Below, in pieces: positions 9,322-17,953 of a stretch of DNA of 64,000 nucleotides. This DNA comes from Geitlerinema sp. BBD 1991-9 (lineage in GTDB: Bacteria; Cyanobacteriota; Cyanobacteriia; Cyanobacteriales; Geitlerinemataceae). Numbering within the stretch: the first letter of the stretch is position 1; each line of letters begins with the position of its first letter. A program made the position numbers and the translations under genes. The stretch spans positions 55,866 through 119,865 of the forward strand of contig LWRO01000020.1 in assembly GCA_001657325.1 (NCBI GenBank). Direction: 5' to 3'. The notes under the pieces were generated by a model, which did not search any database, was not told the DNA's origin, and saw only the letters and a list, made by a program, of their open reading frames with translations.

Positions 9322-10272
9322 ATGTACTCAAAATATATCCGTCCCTTTCCTAGAGTAATTCGTATCGAGCCAGCAGGTGCTTGCAATCTTGCCTGTTCTC
9401 ACTGCCCTACAGGAACTATTAAGATGCAAAGGGGAATTATGAGATCGGATATCTTCGCCGCTCTCATAGAAAATATGAAGAAAAATATGGATGCAATAAA
9501 AGTTGTTGTGATGTATCACGGTGGAGAGCCATTGCTGAACCGACAGTTTCCAGAAATGGTTAGGGCGGTCAAGCACTTGGGCGTACCGCTGGTTAAGTCT
9601 GTTACAAATGGAATGTTGCTGAATCAACAACTGATTGACGATATTATCGATAGCCAGTTAGATGCCATTGAAATTTCTTTGGATGGTGCTAGCCCAGCAG
9701 AAAATAATTTAGTTAGGCGGAAGAGCGACTACAAGCAAGTGGTAGCTAACGTAAAAGCGCTTCTAGATCGGAAGGTACAAAGGAATAGTGAAACGCCTAA
9801 AGTTTTTATATCCAGCACTCAATTTCTGTCAGATCCGAACGACTTAAATAATTCGGTTCCTCCAGTTCCTCCACATCTACGCTCGGAATTTTCCGAAGAA
9901 TACGAAAACCAAGTCACATTTAAATGTACTTGGGCAATGAGATGGCCTCACATGGAGGTCGATCCAGAAGTATACGATCTTTACTACGACCCCAAAGACG
10001 AAGGTAATAGAAATTATTGCGATCTGGTCGAACATACTATGACGGTTCGTTGGAATGGTGACGTGGTAGCTTGCTGCTACGATTTGACGAGTAAAGAAGT
10101 TTTGGGAAATGTCAGAGAAGCTGATTTAGAAACGATTTGGAATGGAGATCGATACTTATCTTTGAGGCAAAGTATTGACACCCGAAATTTTGTTCCTTTG
10201 TGCGATAAGTGCAACGTTGTTAAACCCAGAGTTTATTTGAAACTCAAGCAGAGTGTACCCTCAGAGCCGTGA
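9322..10272 (+). CDS. Radical SAM/SPASM domain enzyme in pseudaminic acid cluster
   Basis: A 316-aa radical SAM protein. The 4Fe-4S cluster site is C21-x3-C25-x2-C28 in PAGACNLACSHCPTG. HGGEPLLN and LDAIEISLDGAS are the usual GGE and strand motifs. The C-terminus has SPASM-type cysteines (YCDLVEHTM, VVACCYD, LCDKCN), suggesting an auxiliary cluster. A candidate Shine-Dalgarno AAGAGG lies 8 nt before the ATG. The stop overlaps the next gene by 4 nt, so it is co-translated with the pseG-pseH fusion. Its placement between hisF2 and pseG-H suggests modification of pseudaminic acid or of a precursor. No described step of the Pse pathway needs a radical SAM enzyme, so its reaction is unknown to me. 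Confidence 0.88.
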   Translation: MYSKYIRPFPRVIRIEPAGACNLACSHCPTGTIKMQRGIMRSDIFAALIENMKKNMDAIKVVVMYHGGEPLLNRQFPEMVRAVKHLGVPLVKSVTNGMLLNQQLIDDIIDSQLDAIEISLDGASPAENNLVRRKSDYKQVVANVKALLDRKVQRNSETPKVFISSTQFLSDPNDLNNSVPPVPPHLRSEFSEEYENQVTFKCTWAMRWPHMEVDPEVYDLYYDPKDEGNRNYCDLVEHTMTVRWNGDVVACCYDLTSKEVLGNVREADLETIWNGDRYLSLRQSIDTRNFVPLCDKCNVVKPRVYLKLKQSVPSEP

Positions 10273-11768
10273 ATAGAAAGGTTGTTATTCGTGCAGATGC
10301 GTCTGCCCGGATGGGGACAGGTCACATCATGCGCTGCCTAGCTCTTGCTCAGGCGTTGCAGGCAGATCGAGGTCAGCCTGTCTTTGCCGTTGCCATCTCT
10401 ACTCCTGCAATCGAAAAACGCCTGACTTCAGAGGGAATGCAAGTGATTCCTTTGAAAGTGAGACCAGGTAGTCCAGAAGATTCACGGGAAACTGCCGCCC
10501 TAACCCGTCGCCTGAAGGCGAGGTGGGTGGTGGTGGATGGGTATCATTTTCAGGATGAGTACCAACGAATTCTCAAACAGTCTCAATTGCGCCTGTTGTG
10601 GATTGACGATCTTGCCAGTACCCGGCACTATTATGCCGATTTCGTCCTCAATCAAAACATCTCTGCTGACGAGCGATGGTATCGGAACCGGGAACCGTAC
10701 ACCCAGCTATTGCTCGGTACTCGTTACACTTTATTGCGGCGGGAGTTCTGGCTGTGGCGGGGACGGCAGCGAGCTGTACCGCCAACTGCCCGACGACTGT
10801 TAGTGACACTAGGGGGGAGCGATCCTGATAATGTGACGCTGAAAGTGTTGCGGGCTCTGGGGCATCTCAACATAGAAGCCTTAGAAGTAACTGTTGTAGT
10901 GGGCGGCAGTAACCCCCACTACAACAGTTTGAAAGCTGCCGCGTCCAGTTTGCGCTTTCCCGTTAACTGGCAGTGGAATGCCAGCAATATGCCGGAGTTG
11001 ATGGCTAAAGCCGATATGGCGATCGCGGCTGGGGGGAGTACCTGCTGGGAACTTGCGTTTATGGGACTGCCGAGTATTTTACTGATTTTGGCAGACAATC
11101 AGAGGGCGATGGCGACGGGATTGGCTGCGGCAGGATGCGCAGTCAACTTGGGCTGGCACGAGGAGGTGACAGAAACGGAAATTGCTACCACCGTTGCTCG
11201 ACTGTCGCGATCGAGATCGGACAGAAGCCGCATGATGGGAGTCGGACAACAACTTGTCGATGGCAAGGGGGCGCATACCGTTGTCCGGCATTTAGAGGCC
11301 AGTAGCATCCAGTTGAGACCGGTCAGGGAGGATGACTGTGACATTTTGTGGCAGTGGGCGAACGATCCCCTCGTCCGGGCCGTATCCTTTTGCTCAGAAC
11401 CCATTCCTCGGACCGATCACGTTCGCTGGTTAGCGACCAAACTGAGCGATCGCAACTGCATTTTTTATCTTGTCCTCGATGCAAATAGCGTTCCCATCGG
11501 ACAGATACGGTATGAAATGACTGGCGATCGCCACGCCACGATCTCCGCGAGCATTGCAGCCCCTTTCCGAGGGCGTGGTTACGGTCGGCAAGCGATCTGC
11601 TTGGGTTGCCAAACCCTGTTTCAAGCCTCCGCGGTCGAAGCGATCGATGCTTACATCAAGCCTAGCAATTTAGCCTCTATCCAGGTATTCTTGAAATCAG
11701 GTTTCGAGAACAGGGGAGAAACCATCGTTCGCAGCCAGCCAGCCCTGCATTTAGTCAAAAAGCTGTAG
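10269..11768 (+). CDS. pseG-pseH: Fused PseG (UDP-sugar hydrolase) - PseH (N-acetyltransferase)
   Basis: A 499-aa two-domain protein. Residues about 1-345 are PseG, the hydrolase that removes UDP from UDP-2,4-diacetamido-2,4,6-trideoxy-altrose: RADASARMGTGHIMRCLALA with the active-site His19, WVVVDGYHF, LLVTLGGSDPDN and AIAAGGSTCWELAFMGLP. Residues about 350-499 are a GNAT domain with LRPVREDDC, a substrate-binding W-x-NDPLVR, and the acetyl-CoA loop FRGRGYGR, matching PseH, which acetylates the C4 amine before PseG acts. In Campylobacter and Helicobacter these are separate proteins; the fusion joins consecutive steps in reverse order along the chain. The GTG start overlaps the radical SAM stop (GTGA). 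pseI follows after 9 nt. Confidence 0.92.
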   Translation: MNRKVVIRADASARMGTGHIMRCLALAQALQADRGQPVFAVAISTPAIEKRLTSEGMQVIPLKVRPGSPEDSRETAALTRRLKARWVVVDGYHFQDEYQRILKQSQLRLLWIDDLASTRHYYADFVLNQNISADERWYRNREPYTQLLLGTRYTLLRREFWLWRGRQRAVPPTARRLLVTLGGSDPDNVTLKVLRALGHLNIEALEVTVVVGGSNPHYNSLKAAASSLRFPVNWQWNASNMPELMAKADMAIAAGGSTCWELAFMGLPSILLILADNQRAMATGLAAAGCAVNLGWHEEVTETEIATTVARLSRSRSDRSRMMGVGQQLVDGKGAHTVVRHLEASSIQLRPVREDDCDILWQWANDPLVRAVSFCSEPIPRTDHVRWLATKLSDRNCIFYLVLDANSVPIGQIRYEMTGDRHATISASIAAPFRGRGYGRQAICLGCQTLFQASAVEAIDAYIKPSNLASIQVFLKSGFENRGETIVRSQPALHLVKKL

Positions 11769-11777
11769 CCAACGGCT

Positions 11778-12845
11778 ATGATACCCCAACACATTCAAAT
11801 TGCAGATAAAAAAATTGGTACGGACGTGCCTCCTTTTGTAATTGCCGAAATGTCTGGCAATCACAATCAATCTTTAGAAAGAGCCTTAAAAATTGTCGAA
11901 GCGGCCGCCCGTGCTGGAGTTGCAGGAATCAAACTCCAAACTTACACGGCCGATACAATGACTTTGGATATTCAGGAAGGGGAATTTTCCATTGACGATC
12001 CTAGCAGTTTATGGTGCGGTCGCTCTCTCTATGAACTGTACCAGCAGGCTTATACCCCTTGGGAGTGGCACGAACCCATTTTTCAACGTTGCCGAGAACT
12101 AGGAATCGTTGGCTTCAGCACTCCTTTTGATGAAACCGCCGTTGATTTCCTAGAGTCATTAAACGTTCCCTGCTATAAAATTGCCTCTTTTGAGAATACC
12201 GACATTCCTCTGATCCGCAAGGTTGCCAGTACCAGAAAACCGATGATTATTTCCACAGGCATGGCAACGATTGCCGAACTCGATGAAACTGTTCGTGCTG
12301 CTCGAGATGCAGGGTGTCAGGATTTAGTACTGCTCAAATGCACCAGCACCTATCCGGCAACTCCAGAGAACAGTAACCTGCTGACAATCCCCCACCTGCA
12401 GCAATTGTTTGGTACGCACGTTGGTTTGTCCGACCACACGATGGGAGTAGGAGCAGCCGTCGCTAGCGTTGCTCTGGGTGTAACAGCGATCGAAAAGCAC
12501 TTTACCCTAGCTCGTGCCGATGGCGGCGTTGACTCTGCTTTCTCTATGGAACCCGAAGAAATGCACCAACTGGTTGTAGAGTCAGAACGTGCTTGGCAGG
12601 CATTAGGTCAAATTCACTACGGCTCGATCCAAGCTGAGGAAGGATCTAAAAAGTTGCGGCGAAGTTTGTACGTGGTGCAGAATATGCGAGCAGGAGAAGT
12701 GCTAACCCGCCATAATCTGAGGGCAATTCGTCCGGGGTTAGGCTTACCACCCAAATATCTAGGTGCCTTGCTCGGCATGACAGTCAAGCAAGATATTAAA
12801 GCTGGAACTCCTTTAACCTTTGAGGTGTTGAAGCCATCGCTTTAG
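11778..12845 (+). CDS. pseI: Pseudaminic acid synthase, PseI
   Basis: PseI condenses 2,4-diacetamido-2,4,6-trideoxy-altrose with phosphoenolpyruvate to give pseudaminic acid. The 355-aa protein has the NeuB/PseI barrel (about 20-275), with PFVIAEMSGNHNQSLERAL, KLQTYTADTMTLDI, FSTPFDETAVDFLE, KIASFENTDIPLI and the GLSDHT motif. GAAVASVALGVTAIEKHFTL closes the barrel. A C-terminal SAF (antifreeze-like) domain lies at about 290-350 (RRSLYVVQNMRAGEVLT). MSGNHN and ADTMTLD favour PseI over sialic (NeuB) and legionaminic (LegI) synthases. It is the last gene of the Pse block on the plus strand. Confidence 0.93.
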   Translation: MIPQHIQIADKKIGTDVPPFVIAEMSGNHNQSLERALKIVEAAARAGVAGIKLQTYTADTMTLDIQEGEFSIDDPSSLWCGRSLYELYQQAYTPWEWHEPIFQRCRELGIVGFSTPFDETAVDFLESLNVPCYKIASFENTDIPLIRKVASTRKPMIISTGMATIAELDETVRAARDAGCQDLVLLKCTSTYPATPENSNLLTIPHLQQLFGTHVGLSDHTMGVGAAVASVALGVTAIEKHFTLARADGGVDSAFSMEPEEMHQLVVESERAWQALGQIHYGSIQAEEGSKKLRRSLYVVQNMRAGEVLTRHNLRAIRPGLGLPPKYLGALLGMTVKQDIKAGTPLTFEVLKPSL

Positions 12846-12857
12846 GGGTAAACTTCT

Positions 12858-12947
12858 ATGGAAAAGCTCGAAAGCTACTATAGCAATCCTAAATGGTTTG
12901 CGGAAACAGATCGGCTGAAAACCTCATACCGTAACGATCTATCCTGA
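12858..12947 (+). CDS. 29-aa ORF, possible remnant after pseI
   Basis: ATG at 12858 to TGA at 12945-12947 encodes 29 residues (MEKLESYYSN, then PKWFAETDRL). It begins 12 nt after the pseI stop. I recognise no family; the composition is protein-like and reads like the N-terminus of a larger enzyme. It could be the stump of a gene lost between pseI and the convergent transferase gene, or chance. No strong ribosome binding site is present. Confidence 0.2.
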   Translation: MEKLESYYSNPKWFAETDRLKTSYRNDLS

Positions 12948-12998
12948 AAACAAGCCGCAAACGAAGTCGTACTGCTATATAAAGGGCGGGTGCGGATT

Positions 12999-14549
12999 TT
13001 AAGGATCGAGAAGACGATTCAATGCACCTTCGGAAAGTTCGCTCCTCGGATCGATATAGCGAGTTGAATCGTTGCGATCGCTATATTTCCTAGTGTTGGC
13101 TTCTATATTCACTATTAGCTCTTCCGCACCAGTTACGAAATCAAAACTTCCCTGTTGAATTTGCTTTTGATAGTAAATATACCCGTACTTTGGATCGATA
13201 ATACCACTCCTGACCCCAAAAGCATAGGCTTCGTGGCACACCGTTGAATTGAGAGTCAGGTGATAGTCGCAACGTTTAAGCAGTGCGTAAAGGGATATTT
13301 CCGTTGAAAATTGAATATCAAAGTTTTGGAGATTGGCAGTTTTTAACACATCCAGAACTGTGTTAACCTCGCGATCGCTTTGATGAAGTGGATGAAATCG
13401 GAGCAGCCAGAACCATTCATCGGGTTTGTGGCTCATCGCAGGGATTAGAAACTCGATAAATTCCGATAGGGTATCGAAATTTTGCAGAGAGACCAGTACC
13501 ACTTTTCGATATTGTTTCAGTCCGTCGAGAAACTGACGTTCTCGCTCGTTCAATCCTAAGTCTTCCTCTAACCACTTTCCTAACCAAGGGTTGCCACCGA
13601 CGATCGGTAAATGGCACTCTTGATTGGCAAGCAAAGAAGGGCGTGTTTCCATGATATCCTGCTGACACTGCTCGCTCCAAACCCAAAAGAAATCTGGCAA
13701 TAGTTCGTAACCGGACTGGGGAATCCTCGTCCAACTTGCATACTGTTTGTGATATCTACCTTGTATTCCATGCTGGACTTCAATAGTCTTAACCCCCAAT
13801 TCGCGACAAGCACGAATTAATGCCATGGCAGCTATATAGTAATAACAAACCAGAAAAACTACTCTGGGGCGAATAACAGATAGTAAATCTTTAAACAAGA
13901 TATAATAAGAGTTAAGTAAGTGGATTTGGCTAATAACTTGAGTCTCGTCGATATGAAGTTCCGTATATTTTTTAACAGTTGTTTGTAATTCTAAAAAATT
14001 ATTTATTTTTGAAAATTTACTATTTAAAGAGCTTTCTAAACATTTTTGAATTAGGTTTTCTTTCACAAGGCAAGAATAAGGATTGACAAAAATACTCGGA
14101 TCTCGACGGGGCTGTTTTTCCCGTCCTTGAGGAAAATCTAGTTCTAACTTGAGGGTGTTATACTTGGCTTGGCAAAGCTCTTGAATGGGATCTAGAAAGC
14201 GATCGACGAATTTTCCTCCTATTTTTTCGCTGTGATTCTCATATCTGGAGAAAAATAAGATATCGGTTCGATCGAGAAAAGAAAAAGGAGTGAGAATTTC
14301 TCTCCAGGTTTGCGATTGCTTGAGGTATTCTTCTTGAATTTGAGAAAACTTGAGATCGACTGAGTTTAGTTTACTCACGGGGCGGGGGCTGGAGAGATCG
14401 ATATTAGCATTGTTAGCTAGTTGGTAAAAAAAATAGTCAATATGGATGCGGATTAAAGGCCATACCTTTACACCTCGATATACGACCGAGTTAACGTCAA
14501 ACGTTTGCTCTACCGCAGCAATTGCTTTAATTTCTTCAGCGACAGACAT
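12999..14549 (-). CDS. Putative GT-B glycosyltransferase with HP and NST motifs (surface glycan)
   Basis: A 516-aa soluble protein, not assigned to a named family with confidence. Residues about 225-262 form a Rossmann-like half (RPRVVFLVCYYYIAAMALI, then GVKTIEVQHG with QHG at 259-261), as in capsule and CDP-glycerol-type transferases. The second half holds WFWLLRFHPLHQ (His386-Pro387) and LTLNSTVCHEAYAFG (434-445). An HP motif followed by a Ser/Thr motif with a downstream Glu is a hallmark of bacterial sialyltransferase-like GT-B enzymes that use CMP-sugars. Together with its position convergent to pseI, this makes it a candidate pseudaminic acid transferase, which is inference. It lies 48 nt from the dioxygenase gene upstream on the same strand. 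Confidence 0.6.
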   Translation of the reverse strand: MSVAEEIKAIAAVEQTFDVNSVVYRGVKVWPLIRIHIDYFFYQLANNANIDLSSPRPVSKLNSVDLKFSQIQEEYLKQSQTWREILTPFSFLDRTDILFFSRYENHSEKIGGKFVDRFLDPIQELCQAKYNTLKLELDFPQGREKQPRRDPSIFVNPYSCLVKENLIQKCLESSLNSKFSKINNFLELQTTVKKYTELHIDETQVISQIHLLNSYYILFKDLLSVIRPRVVFLVCYYYIAAMALIRACRELGVKTIEVQHGIQGRYHKQYASWTRIPQSGYELLPDFFWVWSEQCQQDIMETRPSLLANQECHLPIVGGNPWLGKWLEEDLGLNERERQFLDGLKQYRKVVLVSLQNFDTLSEFIEFLIPAMSHKPDEWFWLLRFHPLHQSDREVNTVLDVLKTANLQNFDIQFSTEISLYALLKRCDYHLTLNSTVCHEAYAFGVRSGIIDPKYGYIYYQKQIQQGSFDFVTGAEELIVNIEANTRKYSDRNDSTRYIDPRSELSEGALNRLLDP

Positions 14550-14597
14550 ACATTCTCTCTTGCTTACAAAAGGTTCTTCAAGTCATGAGTTAAGGAC

Positions 14598-15911
14598 TTA
14601 CTCCTTTTCATCTTCAATATCTCCTGGAGTATCCATAAAGTATTGCATAAGAATGGAGCGGGATCCCAACTTTTGTGGGAGCCCTCGGTGCGCGCCACCA
14701 ACATCGGCGAGGATCAGAGAGCCTGCTTTAGCTTCAACTGGTATTATGGCATCCGCAAAAGGTTCCACTTCTTCTGGAGTATAACCGCTATTTTGTCCGG
14801 GTGGATTTGTTGAATAGAATTTGCTCCGAATTAAATCAGTATTCCGATGGCTTCCTTGAATATAGCAAAAGGGGCCATTTTCTAAACCTGTATCCTGTAA
14901 ATATAAAATTGACTTGATTTGAGAACGTAGCGCAAACATATCTACGTGAAAATATCGTGTTTCTTTCGAGACTTGATTGTACTGATACCATAAATTTTTG
15001 CTGTACATAGGGCGACCCGAATAGGAACTCACTAATCGAGCCACGATCGGATCGAACTTATGAGCTTCGAGTTCGGGAAGCAACCGCTCCAGATGGTAAA
15101 TCCGAGACACGCCAGCATCAGCACTAACTCTCCGCAGTTTCTGATGGCGGAGATAAGCGCCTTCAAGAAAGTTAACATTGGTATGAGTAGTGGTGACAAT
15201 TTTCTCTAACTTTTGTCTCAAATATTGACAGTATTCTCGACTGTAGTAGTTAGGGATAAGAACAAAGCCATCTTGATGAAAACTTTGTAAATATTCGTTA
15301 CATTCTGTTTCCGTTAATTGATAACTAGTTGACAACTTCAATTCTCGACTAATATCTTTTGAAGAGATAGATTGAGACTTCAATTTCTCTAAGCGAGAGC
15401 GAATTTCAATAGACTCAGGAGCGATATTGAGAGCAAGTTTGCCAATTTTTAGAGCGCAATCAAAACGGCCTTGACGCGCTAGAGAATCGCACAAGGTTAT
15501 ATAAGTCTCGAGTTGATGCGCTGCTAAAATAGGTTGATGGGATTGCTCGATAGACTGGGCGATCGCTTCTAAAGCAGCAGCTTCACCTGATTCTCCTAGA
15601 GCCTGCAAAACTTCTCCCAGTCGGCGATAAGCCTGAGAGTCGCTAGGCGAACAAGCTAAGGCATTGCGATATAACTCTGATGACTCCACTAAAGCTCCAG
15701 CTTCGGCCATTAAACCCGCACACTCTAAGGAACCATCTTTGCAATTCCGGCTATATTCCAGTCCTTTATTAAAGGACTGGAAGGCTTGTTGTGTTTTATT
15801 GTGCTTCAAAAGAATCCGCCCGAGTTGAAAATATAGATCGGAGGAGCATGGAGATTCCTTAATTTTAACCGCGATCGAAGTGAAGTCAAAGTTCTTGTCA
15901 ATTGAGTTCAT
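14598..15911 (-). CDS. TPR repeat / phytanoyl-CoA dioxygenase family protein
   Basis: A 437-aa fusion. Residues about 20-180 form TPR-like helices (DLYFQLGRILLKHNKTQQAF, SQAYRRLGEVLQALG). Residues about 200-430 are a phytanoyl-CoA dioxygenase-like Fe(II)/2-oxoglutarate oxygenase: FHQDGFVLIPNYYS at the start, the metal ligands His322-x-Asp324 in YFHVDMFAL, and His408 in DVGGAHRGLP, with Arg419 as a candidate 2-oxoglutarate ligand. The substrate is unknown; relatives hydroxylate small molecules, lipids or sugars. Its location, co-directional with the putative transferase and the FkbM methyltransferase, suggests glycan or nucleotide-sugar tailoring. The ATG at 15911 is the first in frame. A MITE-like copy separates it from the FkbM gene. 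Confidence 0.82.
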   Translation of the reverse strand: MNSIDKNFDFTSIAVKIKESPCSSDLYFQLGRILLKHNKTQQAFQSFNKGLEYSRNCKDGSLECAGLMAEAGALVESSELYRNALACSPSDSQAYRRLGEVLQALGESGEAAALEAIAQSIEQSHQPILAAHQLETYITLCDSLARQGRFDCALKIGKLALNIAPESIEIRSRLEKLKSQSISSKDISRELKLSTSYQLTETECNEYLQSFHQDGFVLIPNYYSREYCQYLRQKLEKIVTTTHTNVNFLEGAYLRHQKLRRVSADAGVSRIYHLERLLPELEAHKFDPIVARLVSSYSGRPMYSKNLWYQYNQVSKETRYFHVDMFALRSQIKSILYLQDTGLENGPFCYIQGSHRNTDLIRSKFYSTNPPGQNSGYTPEEVEPFADAIIPVEAKAGSLILADVGGAHRGLPQKLGSRSILMQYFMDTPGDIEDEKE

Positions 15912-15953
15912 AGGATTTGATGGAAATTCTATAGATCTGCCAACCGTAAAAGA

Positions 15954-16075
15954 GGGTCTTCGGAGTTTACGATGATAAATGTATTTCAGACTACATAATA
16001 TTCAGTTTTCGGTCGCTGAAACTCTTGGTATAACGTTATCTAGACACCAAAAATCACCGTATATCCCGAAGACCC
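15954..16075 (+). mobile_element. MITE-like element copy 2, 122 bp
   Basis: Same length and orientation as the copy at 8408-8529. The ends GGGTCTTCGG and CCGAAGACCC are perfect inverted repeats over 10 bp and remain similar for about 23 bp (19 matches). The flanking octamers GTAAAAGA (15946-15953) and CACAAAGA (16076-16083) agree at only 5 of 8 positions, so the target duplication has decayed or the flanks have changed. It lies between the dioxygenase and FkbM genes, in the leader of the former. Confidence 0.8.
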
Positions 16076-16093
16076 CACAAAGAACAGGTTGGG

Positions 16094-16987
16094 TTAATGA
16101 AGACTGGCAAATCCGCCTTGAGGTGGCACTTGGGAAGACCGAACGATCTCGGCGATAGCTGACTGTAAGATTTGGGTATGTTCCGCACAGCGTTCGATGT
16201 GACTATTTAAAATTTCGATCGCGTAATCTGGATAACCGTACAAATCGGCAATAGCGGCTGACTTAACACATTTCACCAGTCCATCTCGATCTGAAGGAAA
16301 AACAGCAGGTTCCTTAAAAAAAAGCAGATCCAGCCCATGAACCTGCTGCTTGCCATATAGGCTGACACGACCCGTAATTCTTCGCCGACCTCCGGCAGCA
16401 ATACCGACCTCAAACAGGTTAAAGTTAAGGTCAATTAGTAAGGACATGACATCGTGAGCGAGATGTTGCCTTTTGTGATATTCTAGAGTCCAGGTTTCTA
16501 CTAATACACCAAATATTTTGGTTTTAAGAGAGGTCACTGCCCCTTGCAATGCTTCGTACTCAGCTGAATGAACGTCCAATTTGACAAAGTCACAATCCGA
16601 CTCAGCAGACTGTAATACGGAGTCAATTGTGGTTGACTCCACACTAACATATTGTGAAGGACACCGAGGTTCCCATACTGCCTTATCAAACTTAGCCAAC
16701 AATTCCTGATTAGCAGGATAGACACTTGAGGAACCAGGGCTATGGGCAATATGGATGCCAATTTTTCCATTGGCATTCCAAAGCGCTTTTGAATAGTAAA
16801 CCCTCGATTTTACTCCCAAGGAGTTTAAACGATCGCACTCTTCCACATCAGGTTCAAACCCAATTGTTTTTAAGTATCCTTTCGATTCTATTAAAGCCCA
16901 TTCCGGAGGAAGGTTGTCCCTCGCACCACCATCCAAGAATACGATTGAGTTCGCACCGATAATATTTTGGAACGAGGGGGTAAACAA
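16094..16987 (-). CDS. FkbM family methyltransferase
   Basis: A 297-aa SAM-dependent methyltransferase. FLDGGARDNLPPEW is a variant motif I, TIGFEPDVEECDRLNSLG the acidic strand, and VESTTIDSVL with DFVKLDVHSAEYEALQGA the FkbM core signature; VLVETW follows. FkbM enzymes O-methylate polyketides, sugars or lipids; within a glycan island a sugar hydroxyl is the likely target. The frame's first possible start is TTG at 16987; an ATG at 17015 is out of frame (MNSIDPNRFVVY), so either TTG is used or the gene has a small frameshift near its 5' end. The conserved domain begins about 15 residues in, so little is lost either way. Confidence 0.82.
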   Translation of the reverse strand: MFTPSFQNIIGANSIVFLDGGARDNLPPEWALIESKGYLKTIGFEPDVEECDRLNSLGVKSRVYYSKALWNANGKIGIHIAHSPGSSSVYPANQELLAKFDKAVWEPRCPSQYVSVESTTIDSVLQSAESDCDFVKLDVHSAEYEALQGAVTSLKTKIFGVLVETWTLEYHKRQHLAHDVMSLLIDLNFNLFEVGIAAGGRRRITGRVSLYGKQQVHGLDLLFFKEPAVFPSDRDGLVKCVKSAAIADLYGYPDYAIEILNSHIERCAEHTQILQSAIAEIVRSSQVPPQGGFASLH

Positions 16988-17212
16988 CGAAGCGATTTGG
17001 ATCGATTGAGTTCATAATTTCGTTGTAAGATCTCGATTTCGATGGTGAGGAAAATCAAGTCACTGCTGCTTACTTATAATGATCAATACTGAATAGCATG
17101 AAGCTAGATTTATCATAAAAACTATTTAATGTCAATAGTCCTTTGCGCCTGAGGTAAAATACGAGAATATCTACTATTAGTGTAATTAGAGCTTTTGGGA
17201 GTTTCTAGAGCA

Positions 17213-17935
17213 ATGACATCTTCAGGTGCTGGTGTGTGTATTACCTTTGATGATAACTACGTCTACCAGTGGCATGGCGCAAAAGATATCTTTAAGGAGT
17301 ATGGGGCGCGAGCGACTTTTTTTGTCGGGGGCTTCCATTCTCTCAGCGAACACCAACGATGGACGCTGCGCGATCTGCAATGGCACGGTCACGAAATTGG
17401 CTACCATACGCTCAGCCATCCCAAAGCTAGCGACTTCCTGAAGCAGTTTTCTGTGCAAGACTACATCGATCGGGAAATTGTTCCGGGGTTGGCTCTGATG
17501 AAAAACTATAACTTGCAGCCAACGGCTTTTTGCTATCCGTTCTCAGACCGTAACGAGTCCCTCGATCGCGCCCTTCTCCATCACTTTCAAATCCTGCGCT
17601 GGGGCTCTGCTGATGCCAAGCTCTGGTTTTGCCCCCCCTTTGGCAACCGGGTTGTCTGTGCGGGAAATATAGACCTGGCCGTTAACCCAGAGCGATCGAT
17701 GGAACAGATTCAATCCGAGCTTCACCAGGCAAAAGACGAGAACTCCGTTGTCATCTACTACGCTCATCGAATTGGAGAGCGGGGAATTCCATATCTTGTC
17801 CTAGACAAGATGTGTCAGATGGCCAAAGATATCGGGCTACAGTTTCATACCATTTCAGAACTGGCAGCATCTCTGACAAACGAGCCTTCAGTTACAGATG
17901 CAATGACGGATTCCTCTCACTCAGTTATTTTCTAG
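17213..17935 (+). CDS. Polysaccharide deacetylase family protein (CE4)
   Basis: A 240-aa NodB-type deacetylase. GVCITFDDNYVYQWHG holds the catalytic Asp13 and metal-binding Asp14; the metal histidines are His65 and His69 in EIGYHTLSHPK. ATFFVGG and FCYPFSDRN are further CE4 motifs, and a His occurs near the end (IYYAHRIGERG). No signal peptide is visible, so it may act in the cytoplasm on a lipid-linked or nucleotide sugar. ATG 17213 is preferred over TTG 17195 because GGGAG precedes it at about 11 nt. It is convergent with the methyltransferase gene that follows (18-nt gap). Confidence 0.85.
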   Translation: MTSSGAGVCITFDDNYVYQWHGAKDIFKEYGARATFFVGGFHSLSEHQRWTLRDLQWHGHEIGYHTLSHPKASDFLKQFSVQDYIDREIVPGLALMKNYNLQPTAFCYPFSDRNESLDRALLHHFQILRWGSADAKLWFCPPFGNRVVCAGNIDLAVNPERSMEQIQSELHQAKDENSVVIYYAHRIGERGIPYLVLDKMCQMAKDIGLQFHTISELAASLTNEPSVTDAMTDSSHSVIF

Positions 17936-17953
17936 CACTCGACTTGTATCACT

